This document shows, piece by piece, positions 10,738 to 22,829 of a stretch of DNA of 64,000 bases. This DNA is from Trissonchulus latispiculum. Taxonomy: Eukaryota > Nematoda > Enoplea > Enoplida > Ironidae. Within the stretch, counting starts at the first letter, position 1. Each line of letters starts with the position of its first letter. The translations under genes and the position numbers were made by a program. The notes under the pieces are model-generated. The model had not been told where the DNA came from. It searched no databases and was given only the letters and a program-made list of their open reading frames with translations. The stretch spans positions 1 through 64,000 of the forward strand of contig JASAND010027734.1 of the NCBI GenBank assembly GCA_030248195.1, written 5' to 3'.

Positions 10738-13242
10738 TTACACTACCGGGGGGAGGGCTGTAACGAAAACATTTTCTTTGAGTCAAATGTTTCACTGGTT
10801 TTGTCTGGTGAGAAAGAATGAAAGAAAGAAAGAAAGCAAAGATTGATCTCTATAAAATGCTAGGGCTTTGTAACATTTTAACTTGTTTCATGGAAAAGTT
10901 CGGCTACAACAGTTTACTGAAAGTTGGCACGAAGTACTGCCACTGCGCTTTTTAAGATGATTTTTTTCTGACGCAGGTTAGTAAATCGGCCACATGTCAC
11001 GACAGTAATTAACAGTAATTCATACGCAAGTTCAGCAACCTGTAAGCGCTGGTAGTTTTCATTTTGATCCAACTCCAGTTTTCCTACTTGAGATTTGAAC
11101 AGGAAGCATAACATCAACACAGAAAACCTTTTTGGGCCCACTATTGCAAAACAAACTTAGACCACTTCAAGCCAGCCGCAGTCTCATTGCGATTTTTTGC
11201 CTGCTAAATGGGGGCGTCATCAAAACCATTGTGCTTGTGCTTGTGCGCTAGTGTGAATCGAATTTGGTGCCTGGAGCACAGAAAAACTGTAAACGAAATG
11301 AATGTCTAGCGAGTTTTTCTACAAGTCTACCTACTGCTTAAATTATTTCTAAATTCTTTTCTTCGTTGCACGACTCAATCAGCCGAATCGAAATATATGT
11401 GCACAGATGCTACTCCAGCTATCCACGCATGCTGCGAAAAATTATTCTCTATTTTACCTATGTATACGTATATATTTCAGCTTCAAACCTACACAAATAT
11501 AACGTCCATATAACATTAAGGCTTGAAAATGTAAGCTTTAAGCAACATAGACGTAAAACGGTGGTGTGTTGTCTAGCTTCCCCTCGACTGAATTTACGTT
11601 ATACCTAAGCAAAGACCAGGTTTTTAGGGACAGCTCGTGAGGAAGGTTGTAAATTTGTTGCTGCAAAATTGCTTTCCCTTTTTTGCTATTTTGACGTTGG
11701 TAAAAGTGGGTACATAAAGCATACGCCATCAGAAAGTAGAGTCAGCTTTCTAAAAAAACTCTGAAACTAGCACGATATAATTTGTTAAAACGTCTCCAAA
11801 GTTGCGTCATAAACTTCTCTCATGTTCGGCTGCCACTAGAAACAGAGACCCCGGACTTTCTTCCCAGCTTAATTAATCAGCCGCAAGTTCCTTAAAGCTC
11901 TTCCCTTTTTTTAGGATGGAAAAATATGGTTTACATTAATTATTCTGGTTCCGCCTATTCAAGGACTAAATTTAGTTTCATTTAGTTTCAAGTTTAGTGC
12001 TAACTTTTGGCGTGGCTTTGCAGCGAAATGCAAATTATGTCTTTTGAAACCGTGTAGCTAACTCGTTCTTTAAAAATTAATATATTTCATTTCTATAACT
12101 GTTGGATAGTTTTGATTTGTACTTTACTAGGATGCATGAACACTGGGTGGGTATTTGAAATGCTAAATGAAACATTAGGCAATGTCAGCTTAATTTGGAC
12201 AAGCACTCAATTATCCAATGCTTTGCATAGGGACCTTTATGCCTTTCATGTATTCATTTAGACCAGTATTTAGAAGTCCAGTTTTCATGCACATATTAAA
12301 TTTGTGCCAGTTCTACATTATTCCGTCCTGAACAAGTGATCCATTAAGACCGGGAGTTTTCAACTGTTTTCTTACTTTGAAACTGCCAGAATTGACTTAC
12401 TCTAACAGTCTCTGGCAAAAGGCTTCCCTCAAACTGTTAAAAAGCAGGGAATATATATAATCAATGAAAAACGCCTGTCTGCAGTCACTACTCACTAAGG
12501 CCAACTAAGTCCGAAACAGGAGAGAACCAATAGGGTGTTCTAAATCTCCTGCTTCGAACCATGACATTACTTTGGTTACCTTTGATCGCTTTCCGCTGTC
12601 AAGTGAGCGGAATTTCGAGCGCTTTCCATTGATCAATCTATGATTAATGCATTGTATTCTTTACGGATCCGTCGGCTAGACCGCGTTTACTTCAGTTGAT
12701 TTTATGTCTTTAAAGCAGCTAAATAGTTCAAGTTAAGGTGGTAATACCGAATATTTCGGTGCGGAAATAGGTTTATGCAAATTAGGTGACTACGGAACTT
12801 TCATTGTCGTAGGAACTGTTTTTGCTATTTTCAGATTTTTGAGAAATGCTAGATTTCTTCCTTTTGTACTTTTATCCAAGTAATCTATATACCTACGCAA
12901 CTTTTCTTGATGAATTTAATAGAAATCATGTAGCTAACTAGTTTAGTCTGTCCAACCAAAAATCCAAAGTCACTAAACAGTTGCATGCTAGTTATTGCTA
13001 TTTCATTAATTTCAAGAGTTTTCACTTTTTTCACAATTTAAATTTTTTTCACAATTTAAACTTTTTCTATTTCAGAAACTATTCGCTGATCCTGGTATCA
13101 TTATGAAGGAATTTTAGCTGTACATCCAGTCCAGTTCGGTCCGCATTTGCAATTTTAGCAATTTGCTCAAGTCTTCCCATTTGTTTTTCTGCAATTTTCT
13201 GCGTTTTCCTGCAGTTTTATCTGCCTTTTACCTAATTTTAAT
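10738..13242. other. Upstream region of the K2P gene
   Basis: No coding exon was recognised. A splice-acceptor-like CTATTTCAG ends at 13075, so a 5' untranslated exon may start at 13076 and run into the coding start at 13243. A short GAAA microsatellite lies near 10820. Confidence 0.35.
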
Positions 13243-13831
13243 ATGGTGACGCCCCCCGAGAAATCTCTTGAAGACGGCCACCCCCGAAGATCAACTGAAC
13301 GGAGCCCCTCCCCAGCGGCCCCCCTCGCAAAGGGGGAGTCCGTGGTAAATTTTCAGGACCAAAACGGGGGACCCGAATGGACCTGCGCCCGGCCCACAAC
13401 CCTTCGTGAAGTGTCCCGCTTTGATTCGATAGCCCACGGCAAACTGTCCGACGTAGCCCATACTGTGCGGGAAAAACTACTCCAAACCCACCAGTCTCTC
13501 AAAAAGATGGGCCTGATGCATCTGGTCTACTTCAGCGGCCTAATTTTCTACACGCTGGGCGGTGCTTATGTGTTTCACTTAATAGACATCGAGGAGTCAG
13601 TCGCGCGTCAGGCCGTCTGGTCTCAGCGCTGTCATGACGTCATGGCCAACGCAGAGCAGCGCTTGCTGACGGTCTGTCGTAATCGCACTGTCGCGCAGTG
13701 CCAGGGCGAGCTACGAGCAGCGATGTCGGCGATCGACCAGTGTCATAAACTGAACCACACCCATCCACCCAGTCTTCCAATGACCTACGGAAATGCTATC
13801 GTTTATGCTGGTAGCATCTATACTACGATAG
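13243..13831 (+). CDS. Two-pore domain (K2P/TWIK) potassium channel, exon 1
   Basis: Encodes residues 1-196 plus one base of codon 197. A long polar N-terminus (about 90 residues, Pro/Ser-rich) precedes M1 (about 91-113, GLIFYTLGGAYVF). The extracellular cap segment has Cys residues and two glycosylation sequons (NRT at 147, NHT at 171), followed by pore helix 1 and the start of the first filter, TTIG. The exon stops inside the first filter Gly codon at a GTAAGA donor; an intron at this position is a known hallmark of K2P genes. The start is the first Met of a GC-rich open frame. The partner exon is 18298-19277; together they code for 522 residues. These channels carry background potassium current at the plasma membrane. 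The subfamily was not assigned. Confidence 0.93.
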
Positions 13832-13864
13832 GTAAGACCGTTGCAGTTTGTTGTTGTTAAATTC

Positions 13865-13931
13865 GTGTGGATCAGTTGGTTAGACCGTCTGCGCGTGCGC
13901 GTTGAAGACCGTGGGTTCAAGTCGTGTCTGG
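13865..13931 (+). repeat. tRNA-derived sequence in K2P intron
   Basis: A box TGGATCAGTTGG and B box GGGTTCAAGTC at tRNA spacing, 33 bases after the K2P donor. The stems are weak; likely a SINE head. Confidence 0.45.
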
Positions 13932-15289
13932 TGAAACAATTTTTGTGTACTTTAATGGTGGAATTTGCCTCATTTAGCGGTACCAAACTGTGCGCTGAGT
14001 CTGATATGAACTAACCAACTAATTACATTGTTTTTAAAAAATAGTTTTCAGGTTTGAAATCATCCTATGCTGTAGTATTTCAATACATAAAATTATAGCA
14101 TAGGATCGTATCGTTTCAAAACTGGAACACTATGTCTATATTTAAATACAATTTCTAGGGGTTCCAGGAATCCATAGTTGCCAAGAAAATCCCAGTATGC
14201 TAAACTTCGATTTCAAGAAATTTAGAAGTTTAGAAGTTTATAATTGCTTCCGCAAAATGCTAGCAAAACAAAACCTCTCGTTCTGCACATTTTCTTCAGC
14301 TCTACACTAGGACACCTGTAAGCTTGTGGTTACAAAACTTTCTCTCAATCGCGATATTGTGAACTTCTAAATTGTGAGTTTTAAGTTCTAACCATAATTC
14401 GGGTTTGGGGTGGCTTGAGTCAAACAGTTTTTGCTTAGCTTATTTTCTGGACATTCGGTTTGGCGCCAAAAGGAAATTGAATTCATGGACCATGTTTGGT
14501 AGAAGTTTAAGCAGTCTTTTTAAGCAGAAATTAAAACTTTGAAGATAAAAACAGAAACATGCTGTAACTAAGCCAGCTATGCAGCAAGCTCATGTCAATT
14601 CAAACAACTGGCCAGTTCAAATTAAATTAAATTAAACTAAAGTAAATTAAAGTAAAATTTGTAACACACTTAAAGCCAGATTCACTTAACAAAAAGGAAG
14701 ATTAATTCCAGCTTCCAGCAAAATTGCTTGTCACATGACACTCAAAATATTTCTGAATCAAAAATTCTTTACACTAAGCTTCTTTTTACAGTTGGCCCGT
14801 TATAAACATGTTTCATAGAAAATGCCAAAACGGATGACTCACGCATGTTTGCAACTAAATGAAACTGGCACTACAATTCCTGACAATTGTTCAAAACTTA
14901 CAGAGCTATTCAGACTCATTACCGACTCATTATAGACATTTGGCTGGAAGCACTACATAAGTTTCAACTTTTATTTCTGATACATCATTTCCGTCACCCT
15001 TTTTGAAAGACTAGGTATGAGTCAACTTCTGGAAAAACTGAAGAGAAATTCCAGTCAGCATTCTGTCTGTCATTAAATTTGTTTTGAAAGCCAGACCAAA
15101 ATGTGATGACTAACTTTTTTTGAATCACTCTTCCAAATTTAGCTTTCTTTCTCCGGTTAGACTTGTGACTAAGCCTGACTGGCTTCTGACTCAGCCCAGC
15201 AGATATAAAAGCTCCAGCTTTGTCTAAGCTTAGCTGTCAGTTTTCTGAGTCTATCCTAACTTCAAGTCTGGTACACTCTTCTAACGGGA

Positions 15290-15385
15290 GGTTGGATGAT
15301 AAACTGTTTGTACTATAAGACTGAGGTGCTGCGTGTTGCTACAGTATCGCAGCATCTCCTATAGTACTACAGATTCATCCAAACC
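15290..15385 (+). ncRNA. miRNA-like hairpin in K2P intron
   Basis: The two halves of this 96-base segment pair over about 36 positions: GGTTGGATGA with TCATCCAAACC, CTGTTTGTACTATA with TATAGTACTACAG, and GAGGTGCTGCG with CGCAGCATCTC, around a loop of about 13 bases. Small bulges and one unpaired stretch are typical of a pre-miRNA. It sits on the coding strand of the intron, so it could be processed from the K2P pre-mRNA. No known miRNA seed was recognised. A tiny MITE is the alternative, but no target duplication was seen. Confidence 0.4.
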
Positions 15386-15649
15386 GTACCGTAATTGACT
15401 CCAACCTTTAATTAATGCTTTGCTAATTATTATGGCAGATTTCGTGTAATATTAATTAACAATATATATGGCGAGATTTGGTTGGTAAGTCTGGTGACGG
15501 AGTTAGAATTAGACTATCTTATCATATCATATACGTAGTTGCCAATTTTAGCATGGACTTAATTTAGATGCCATTAAATTTAACTAAATTTTAAATTTAT
15601 TTTTAGTCCAATCTAGGATCTGTTGCGCTTTCATTTTCTAGCCTTAGTG

Positions 15650-16812
15650 GGGGGGGATACTAAAATCCAGTTGCCCCGACTTCGTCCGATTGGTTACTTT
15701 TGACATAGATATAGAGCATGGACGGGGTAAAAAATAATTATTGATACTGAGATCTTACCAGCCCAGCAGTGTGCAGCCGTCCTCCCATTTTTTACAACTA
15801 CCAACATATATAATTAATTAAAAAATTTCTCTTGGCTGGTAGACCGTAGCTTCGTGGTACAATGATTAGACAAATGTGTCCCCACCCGCAGAAAAATACC
15901 AGACGACAGTAGCCTATGTACAGCTAAGGGAGTGGATCATTCAAAGCTTACGGTTTTGTCATGAAATTTTGGCTTACGAAAAGATAATATTAATTGTGGT
16001 GCAAGCTACAAGGCTGTGGCATATACAGAGGCCCTATAGGTGTACTTATTTCTGGTGAAAAATTCTGACTTGTGAAAAATTTGTCAACTTAAGTTTTCAA
16101 ATTTTGCCAAAATAGCTATTCTTAGCCTGTCGGATCCTGTGCGGAAGCTTCCCGCAGCCTAAACAAATACAAACCTTCACTAAATTGCTAAAATTTAGCG
16201 TGGGCGTATCTTCGATATCTCTGAGTTGAAATATCTCGAAGTTCTTCAATTTCAAATGTTATTTTTTGGGGTATATACACACCAGAGCCTATCAGTGGCG
16301 ATTTTGGCTATTTTTGAAGATTCAAGTTGACAAAATTTTTTGACTTCAGAATTGCTTACCATTTGGCACACATGAATCCACATATAGGGCTTCTGTATAT
16401 GCCAAATTATAGCCTTATAGATTGCACCAGGATTAAAATTTCTTTTTCTAAACCAAACATTTTAAAAATTCTGCGAAACTTCAACTTTGACCAACATTTC
16501 CCTTAGATACAGATAAAATACAGGTCGTCTAGTAATTTTCGCAGGTGGAGGCATATTTGCCAAACCATGATGCCACATGGCAACCTTTGAAGCTAGGACC
16601 TAGCAGCAAGCAGAAATTTTATTCAATTATGTTGGTAGTTCTAAAAAATGGGAGGGTCGGGCACATAAACGCGACGGGCTGCACACACGGTGTGACAACC
16701 GACTGATCTCAGTACCTATCCGATATTTTCTGACCACACCCATGCTCTATATCTTCGCCAAAAAGTAGGCCAATCTGACACAAGGTAAACCTTTAGTAGT
16801 CACCTCCCCGTA
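15650..16812. mobile_element. Near-complete palindromic (foldback) element
   Basis: The left half (15650-16130) and the reverse complement of the right half (16260-16812) align throughout, sharing blocks such as GATATAGAGCATGG, CTCCCATTTTTTA, AACTACCAACATA, CAGACGAC-like and GGCATATACAGA. The arms of about 500 bases have diverged by substitutions and small indels, so the insertion is old. There is no coding sequence. Confidence 0.65.
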
Positions 16813-16825
16813 ATGTTTGATTTTC

Positions 16826-17191
16826 CGACCAAGAACTTTAAAATTTTGTATGGCGCATACTGCAGAAGGATGAATTCAAAAATTTGCAAATTCTAAGCTA
16901 GTTGGGACAGAGGTTACCAAGGGGATCAAATTATTTGGCATCGATTTTGCTGAAAACTGACCGTTCAGGAAGGCCAGACCGGCTATTCTGGTGCGGCCGG
17001 CCGGCTTGGGAAATGAAGGATTATCTTACCTGTTTTCAGGCCGGTGACAAAAACTAGCTTTTGAATAGTTTTGATCCCCTTGGCCTCTTGCTACCGTCTT
17101 GAATTTTTATTCAGATATTTTAATATTCATAAATTTGTAAATCCCTTAGCCTCCAGCATGTCTCCATACAAAATGTTAAAGTCATTGGTCG
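16826..17191. mobile_element. Small foldback element
   Basis: The ends CGACCAAKRACTTTAAMATT, then TTGTATGG, are inverted copies, followed by CATACTGCAG/CATGCTGGAG and AAGGGGATCAAA in both arms. The centre holds a GGCCGGCCGG cluster. Similar ends (a TTTGGTRTRGGTGCAT-like block) occur in the foldbacks at 61102 and 62869. Confidence 0.55.
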
Positions 17192-17194
17192 AAA

Positions 17195-17384
17195 GGTCAA
17201 AAAATTTATAAATTATGGCAGGTTGAAAGCGCATGATATTCTGTTTTTGGGCCTTGCACCCTTCAAAGTCAGCAAGTAGTTGAAATTCAGGTCAAAAAAT
17301 TTATAAATGATGGCAGGTTGAAAGCGCATGATATTCTGTTTTTGGGCCTTGCACCCTTTAAAGTCAGCAAGTAGTTGAAATTCT
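17195..17384. repeat. 95-bp tandem duplication (two units)
   Basis: Units at 17195-17289 and 17290-17384 differ at only a few bases. Both contain AGCGCATGATATTCTG. It abuts the right end of the preceding foldback. Confidence 0.9.
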
Positions 17385-17505
17385 AAATCTCAGCTCGGCT
17401 GGGCTAGACTCAAGTATTCGTAAAACAAAACTAAGAGTACATAATAGATATCTATTATCTACATTATGTAACCCTTGGTAAAACTAATCGTTCAGTGTGC
17501 CTTAA

Positions 17506-18087
17506 CAAGAGCACATTATAACACGTGTGACAAGGTATCTGCAGACATTACCCAGGAGGCAAAGTTTTGTGATGTACGGTCAGACTTTCCAAGTTGTTTG
17601 CCTAAAAGTCTAAAGAGAGCTCCGAAAACCCAGGATTCGTTGTATTCGTTCAGTATTAACCCTCTCAGTTATCAGCTTTTGGACATGACCTACATGAACG
17701 GTTGACCTCCTCCCGCAATTAGAATGCCTATCAGGTGATCTCAGTTACAAATGAGTACAAAGCACCGACATAATTTGTAAATTCTCTCGCTTTGTCTAGC
17801 TGGAGAGCCGAACTTGCAGGTAACTGCTCAGAGCGAATGAGTATAGAAGGTTGCCAGTTGTGTTAATTCACTTACTCAAGCATGAGCAGTCTGCCCTTAT
17901 CGTACTGCGCAGGTTAGTGCTCCAAGGCTTAATAGTAATGCGCGTTCAGTCCCTACTAGAATCCTGAGTTTTCCGCATTTGTGCTGACTGGTCAAACAAG
18001 TTGGAAAAGTTTGTCCATGCATCACATAACTTTGCCTCCTGAGGAAATGTCCTCTCCTCAGATACCTTGTCACACTCTTAGTTATTA

Positions 18088-18092
<5 letters not shown>
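17506..18092. mobile_element. Long inverted-repeat element, CAAGAGYACATWAT family
   Basis: The left arm begins CAAGAGCACATTATAACACG and shares with the right arm, in inverted order, GTGTGACAAGGTATCTG, CAGGAGGCAAAGTT, TTTCCAASTTGTTTG and CAGGATTC. The arms are about 220 bases each. The right terminus runs into a TA microsatellite and may have been eroded by it. Confidence 0.6.

Positions 18093-18172
<80 letters not shown>
18093..18172. repeat. (TA)n microsatellite
   Basis: About 80 bases of TA repeats between the preceding element and K2P exon 2. Confidence 0.95.
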
Positions 18173-18173
<1 letters not shown>

Positions 18174-18297
18174 GCTCCTGCTAAAGCACACTGACTAAGT
18201 TTAACGGTGTGCTGACCAACACAAAGTCTGTTTACAACATTTGTTTACAACTTGTTTGTTTACAACCAATTTGTTTACAGCCTTTGTTTTGTTTCAG

Positions 18298-19277
18298 GCT
18301 ACGGTCTGGTCTATCCAACCCGGGATGCCAGCAAAATCTTCACCTTCGTCTACACCATTCTGGGTATTCCCTACTTCCTGGCGGTGCTGCAAGCATTCGG
18401 TCGCTGGCTCCACTCCAGCTTCCAACGACTCTGGAAGTGGTTCTGGCGCCGCTATCGGAAGCGGGCCCTTCGAAAGGCCTCCACCGGGTCCACCCTGAAA
18501 CCGCAGAAGCTGAGACACTCTCGCTGGATCCCGCTTCTGATCGGGTTCTGCGCTACCATTAGCTACCTTTGTCTGGTCGGTTTCGTGTTTCAACTGCTGG
18601 CCAGTCGGGACAACTTCAGCTTCCTGGACTGTTTCCATTTCGTGCTTCAGTCGGTGGCACTGGTCGGGTTCGGGGACGTCTATCCGTCTGACCCCTATGT
18701 GGTCACCTACCTCTCAGTTCTGATCCTGTTCGGATCCTTTCTGATGTCCATGTGCTTCTTCATTCTGCAGGACGCGTTGATGGAGGAAGCGTACGCGGCA
18801 ACGGAGCGCGTCACTGCCTCCGTCAAGGTGTTTCGGCGGAAGATGTCCCACAATGTGGCCATCGTGTACGGTCTGCACAGTCGGGCCCGCTCGATGTCCC
18901 CGTTGCGGGAGGGTCAGCACGGGTTCGGTCGTCCTCGGTCTATGACCTTCGACGACGAGAGCCCCAGTGAAGACCTGACCCACCACAACAACATCATTCG
19001 AAAGTGGAAGCTTCTGGCCGGCGAGGCCATGAAACTCCAACGAAACGGGTCGCTCCCGAAACAGCACGGCAATGGGAGCGGAAACGACCGATCGAACGAA
19101 CTGGAACCGAACGAACAGGATCCCTGCATCGACCGTCGGCCGGAGCGACTCGAATCCGCGCCGCCGGCCGATGCAGCGATCCAGAGCAGACTGAAAAAGA
19201 ACGATCCTCCCACCCTGGTCTCCATTGTCTCAGAACTGGCATCGCCCACAGATAATCCACCTATGGCAAACTCTTGA
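18298..19277 (+). CDS. Two-pore domain (K2P/TWIK) potassium channel, exon 2
   Basis: After a TTTCAG acceptor the exon completes filter 1 as TIGYG (residues 195-199), then M2 (about 207-232), a basic loop, M3 (about 273-297), pore 2 and M4 (about 330-353), and a long hydrophilic C-tail rich in Ser, Arg and Glu, ending at TGA 19275-19277. The second filter reads A-L-V-G-F-G-D (317-323), where family members usually have T-[TS]-[IV]-G-[FL]-G-D; the Thr lining the inner end of the filter is Leu here. The tail could host phosphorylation or protein binding, but no motif is firm. Several long overlapping frames on both strands are by-products of its high GC content. Confidence 0.93.
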
Positions 19278-20205
19278 TAATAGACTCAGATATCCCCCCC
19301 TAATTCCCTGTCTCTGGATGTTTTAACAACCTTTACCTCCTCCTCCCCCATTTTTAGGGACAGATTTTTAGTGTCTGCATAATAATTCCTTCTTCTTCTT
19401 CTTCTTCTTCTTATGCAATGTTGCCTTCTTCGTCTTACAGGAAGACCAATTCATATCGATCGGTTTTTTACAGTTCTTTTGTTGTATGTATCCTACGGGT
19501 TGTTGTGATGTGTTTCCGGAACCACAATTGCGGAATTACCGAATTACGTATCAAACACTAAGGTTAAGGTTCGTCTTCAAGTTTGATAATTTTCTTCCAC
19601 TGTTATCATGTTTTGACCAATTCTTCTGCCAAATTGTGTTTCTAGATTTCTACCTACTTTACCGTAAACAGTGGTGGTTACAGCAAAAATGCACTTCAAA
19701 CTGAGTACTGAGCATTTTATTAGTTCCTTAAAAATAGAGTTGAAACTTGAATAGCTATACACACACTTTTAAGGTTAGTCCTATCAAAGCTTAGACCCGA
19801 ATTAACTCCTTAAACTGGGCTTTCTACGATCTAATTATGTCAGAAATGAGGTAAACGCGGACTTGCAAGCGGATCCACGAAGGACACGTGTATTAATCAC
19901 AAAGAAATAAGGAAAAACGCCTGCGTGCAGTGAGTAAGGCAAAACCTGAGTGCTAATTATGGATGGTCAAGGGTTTTTCGCGAGTAGAGTAGCGTAGACT
20001 ACAGTAGAATAAATTTAAAATAAAACCTTTTTAACTCGTTTAACTCTTCCAAGCTTGACACTACCTCTTTTAACTCTTTAATGAAAAGGATAGTGTTAAA
20101 ATTAACTGGATTAACTGAGCCGAACTCGCTTGTGCCATGCCTTAAACTAAAGGTTCCGGTTTTAGGAGCATCTTTCAGTTTAGGCGATGATAGGGCTATC
20201 CAATG
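19278..20205. other. Downstream of K2P, no gene seen
   Basis: Contains a CTT microsatellite (about 19389-19412). No clear AATAAA close to the stop; AATAAT at about 19380 is a possible weak polyadenylation signal. Confidence 0.4.
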
Positions 20206-20397
20206 CAGTGTTTGAGACCGCTCGGTAGATCCGCCCATTTTTACTCAGCCGGCGCTCGACCAAAAGTTAAAAAATGTTAAAAAAAGTTGTTTAGATGTTA
20301 GATCTCCTTTAATGAGAGTAAATAATGAAAATTTCAAATTTTAGGCTATAAATCAGTAAGAAGTCGACCGGGTCCTGGCCTGCCGCCTCAAACACTG
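20206..20397. mobile_element. hAT-type MITE relic
   Basis: Ends CAGTGTTTGAG and (rc) CAGTGTTTGAG match the GGCCGG-family termini apart from the first base, with GC-rich sub-terminal remnants (CAGCCGGCGCTCG, CTGGCCTGCCG). No 8-bp flanking duplication remains, so it is old or a different subfamily. Confidence 0.55.
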
Positions 20398-21252
20398 CGT
20401 TATCAGAGGCTTTTAATTCTTGAACGCTTTGTTGAACTGTGTATTTGTGCTGAGAAAGACAATGTACAATAATAAAGATGTTTTAGTTTCCTTAGCCAAG
20501 GGCTTTTTGTAGATTTTCTGAATTTAAATGTATATTATGTAAGACTATGAGAATACACTGGCTCTTGAACTGAATTATTCCTAGACAGTACTGAATTTTT
20601 AACTACAATTAAAGTTGTTAAAACACAGAAATCTACTGCTGCGCCTGCTTGACAGCCTCCTATGATTGATTTGATTGGATGTCGTAAAGCGACAAATTTA
20701 GCAACACAGCACGCGAATGAAGCAACTGCTCTCCGGCAGCCTAAATGATTTTATGCGGATAAATTATGTTGTCAACGACCTTGAATTAGGTATATACTGA
20801 AATTTGGATTATAAAATATAGCTCTGCCGGTACCTTCAGATTTGCAGACAGAAATTACACCACGAAGCCAGGAGAGCAACGAGCTATATCACTGCTACTG
20901 ACGCGTACAAATGTAGCTTGAGCTTTAAAAGGCTGCAGATGCATATCGACATTCTGAATTTTTACTTTGTAACTTCTTTGCTGTCTTGAATAGTTTAGGA
21001 TCGATGGTGATGTGGGTTTGTCTTTAAGAGTGGCTGGAGCACAGAAGCCGATACAACAAATTCTGATTGAAGCGCTTTAAACTAATTTTAAAGGATTTAA
21101 GATTTTAGGTTTTAGTTTAAGTTTTTTCAGTAAAATTTAGTTCTATCAAGAATTGACTCACACTGGAAAGCCAGTGGACTCGCTATACAGCTGTCAATCA
21201 AAACGCCATGCTTTGCACTAGAATCCTTAGCTACATATGTACAACAGGTGGT
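20398..21252. other. No gene seen
   Basis: AT-rich sequence without recognised exon or element ends. Confidence 0.45.
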
Positions 21253-21504
21253 TTAATACTTGGCCAGCGTTACAAGATCATAAATTCTGCAGCAGCGTCT
21301 GAGCGCGCTGACAGCGTCTTCCAGAACCTCCGTATAGTAGACATCTTCACAGGTATAGGTACACACATATATCTTATCATCAATAACCTTTATCATAGGC
21401 CGGTCCACGGATTCTCGCCAATCAAGCCGGCCGTTGCAACTGACATAAGTGAAACTTAAACCGAAGAGAAAGAGTCGCCAAAGAAACCGTGCTCGATCCA
21501 CCAT
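21253..21504 (-). CDS. Possible small secreted protein (83 residues)
   Basis: The product starts with a basic-then-hydrophobic stretch (MVDRARFLWRLFLFGLSF) and a small-residue run (TYVSCNG) that fits a signal peptide with cleavage near residue 24. The remaining 59 residues include four Cys (CTYTC and a CC pair). No family is recognised. A 46-base GT-AG intron could be read inside (from KV to EDV), which would change the C-terminus. The plus strand is also open here, so this is tentative. Confidence 0.3.
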   Translation of the reverse strand: MVDRARFLWRLFLFGLSFTYVSCNGRLDWRESVDRPMIKVIDDKIYVCTYTCEDVYYTEVLEDAVSALRRCCRIYDLVTLAKY

Positions 21505-21795
21505 AGTAGCGTCTGGAGACTCTCAAATCCCTGAAATTGAGTACAACATTAGGGTTTGTGAACTGTCATAACTTAGAATTTGACTGCGGCAACCCGTCGT
21601 TCGTGGAAATAAGCTTGTTAATTAGTACTTTCACAAATTAGAATTTGAGTGTTAGTTAGAGGCTTACGCTTAACCCTTTTCTACATACAAGGCCCATACG
21701 CATTGGATTTCTGGTATTAATCAGTCTGTGTTGTTGTATTACTATTCCAAGGACTTATGATTGTCTCTTTTGCCCTCAATATTCGAAAGTGAAGG

Positions 21796-21869
21796 TTTGG
21801 CTCGGAGATTCGAACCACGGCCCTTCCGCTTGTAAGTCAGACGTGCTTAACCACTACACCACCAGACTA
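21796..21869 (-). repeat. tRNA-Val-like SINE head or pseudogene
   Basis: Minus strand: A box GTGTAGTGGTTAAGCACG, anticodon loop CTTACAA (UAC, valine) and B box GGTTCGAATC. The acceptor stem does not pair, so it is not a working tRNA. Confidence 0.55.
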
Positions 21870-22829
21870 TCGGCTGAACTCCCTGCTTATGTATCAATCT
21901 GAATATCCGGCTTATCAATCTTTCCTATTCCTGCTTCCCTTGCAGTATCGAAGCTTGTGCATAAGATCTCAAAGGTCTCTCGATTCTCGAAGCTCACATG
22001 AAATGAAACGCAAACACAAAAAGATATCGGTAGTGTGCCTACTGCCTTGCACTTTACATCAAAACCGCTTATCGACTCGTATACAGATTTCATCTGTAAA
22101 AAAACTAAAAGTCAAAACTAATTTTCTAGAGTCAACAAAATGTGACTTAGAATGACTCTAGCCCTATCAACCGGATACAAACACCACCTTTAACTGTGGC
22201 TAAGAAATCCTGTCAAAAATCTGTTGCATACAAATTGCCAACATTTATGTTAGCATTAGCTCATTCCAAGAGGCCTACGTATGACCAGGATTTTATTTAT
22301 AACCATGAGAATAAGTTGGCAAAAGTTGGCAGTTGGCTTACCTACGTATTAAGCTTAAGTTCCTTCTTACTTCACGTATCATCGAAGGTACAAAGTTCTT
22401 TTCTGAAATCGAACTTTAGTCTGGTACCTGAAAAGAATGGTCCGTGAAACATAACATGCTAAACATATATATAGTAGTGAACAAAATTTGCAGTTAGAGC
22501 GTTATACAGTAAAGTTCGTACAATACGAGTTGAATTTAACTTTAGCGTCCTTTGCATAAAAGAGTTGAAAGATGGAGTGGCACAAGTGACCAAGCGGTGG
22601 GGGGGGGGTAAATTCTCCCTCCTGACACCATTACAAATAACTATATATAATTCGCTAAAACTTCTTCTGTTTAAAGATGTTATTTAAATGGCAAAAACGA
22701 GTGAAAATATGGAAAACCGGGATTTAGACAAACAAACTAGATAAGGGAGTTAATTTTTCAACTCTTTTCAACTGTAATCTTCCCTGAGAAGTGCTAGGAC
22801 CAAGTATGTGCCTTCTAGACATCAGTTTC

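Larger units (their letters stand above)
13832..18297 (+). other. K2P intron (phase 1), 4.5 kb
   Basis: Begins GTAAGA and ends TTTCAG. It splits codon 197 (Gly) of the TIGYG filter. Inside are a SINE-like head, a miRNA-like hairpin, two foldback elements, a 95-bp tandem duplication, a long inverted-repeat element and a TA microsatellite, listed separately. Confidence 0.85.

Noticed and set aside
16974..17045. GGCCGG cluster as another hAT MITE
   Set aside because: No hAT terminus or 8-bp duplication; it lies in the centre of a foldback element.
18294..19260. Long frames on the minus strand and in other plus frames
   Set aside because: They overlap K2P exon 2 and arise from its high GC content; only the frame with pore 2 and M3/M4 makes sense.
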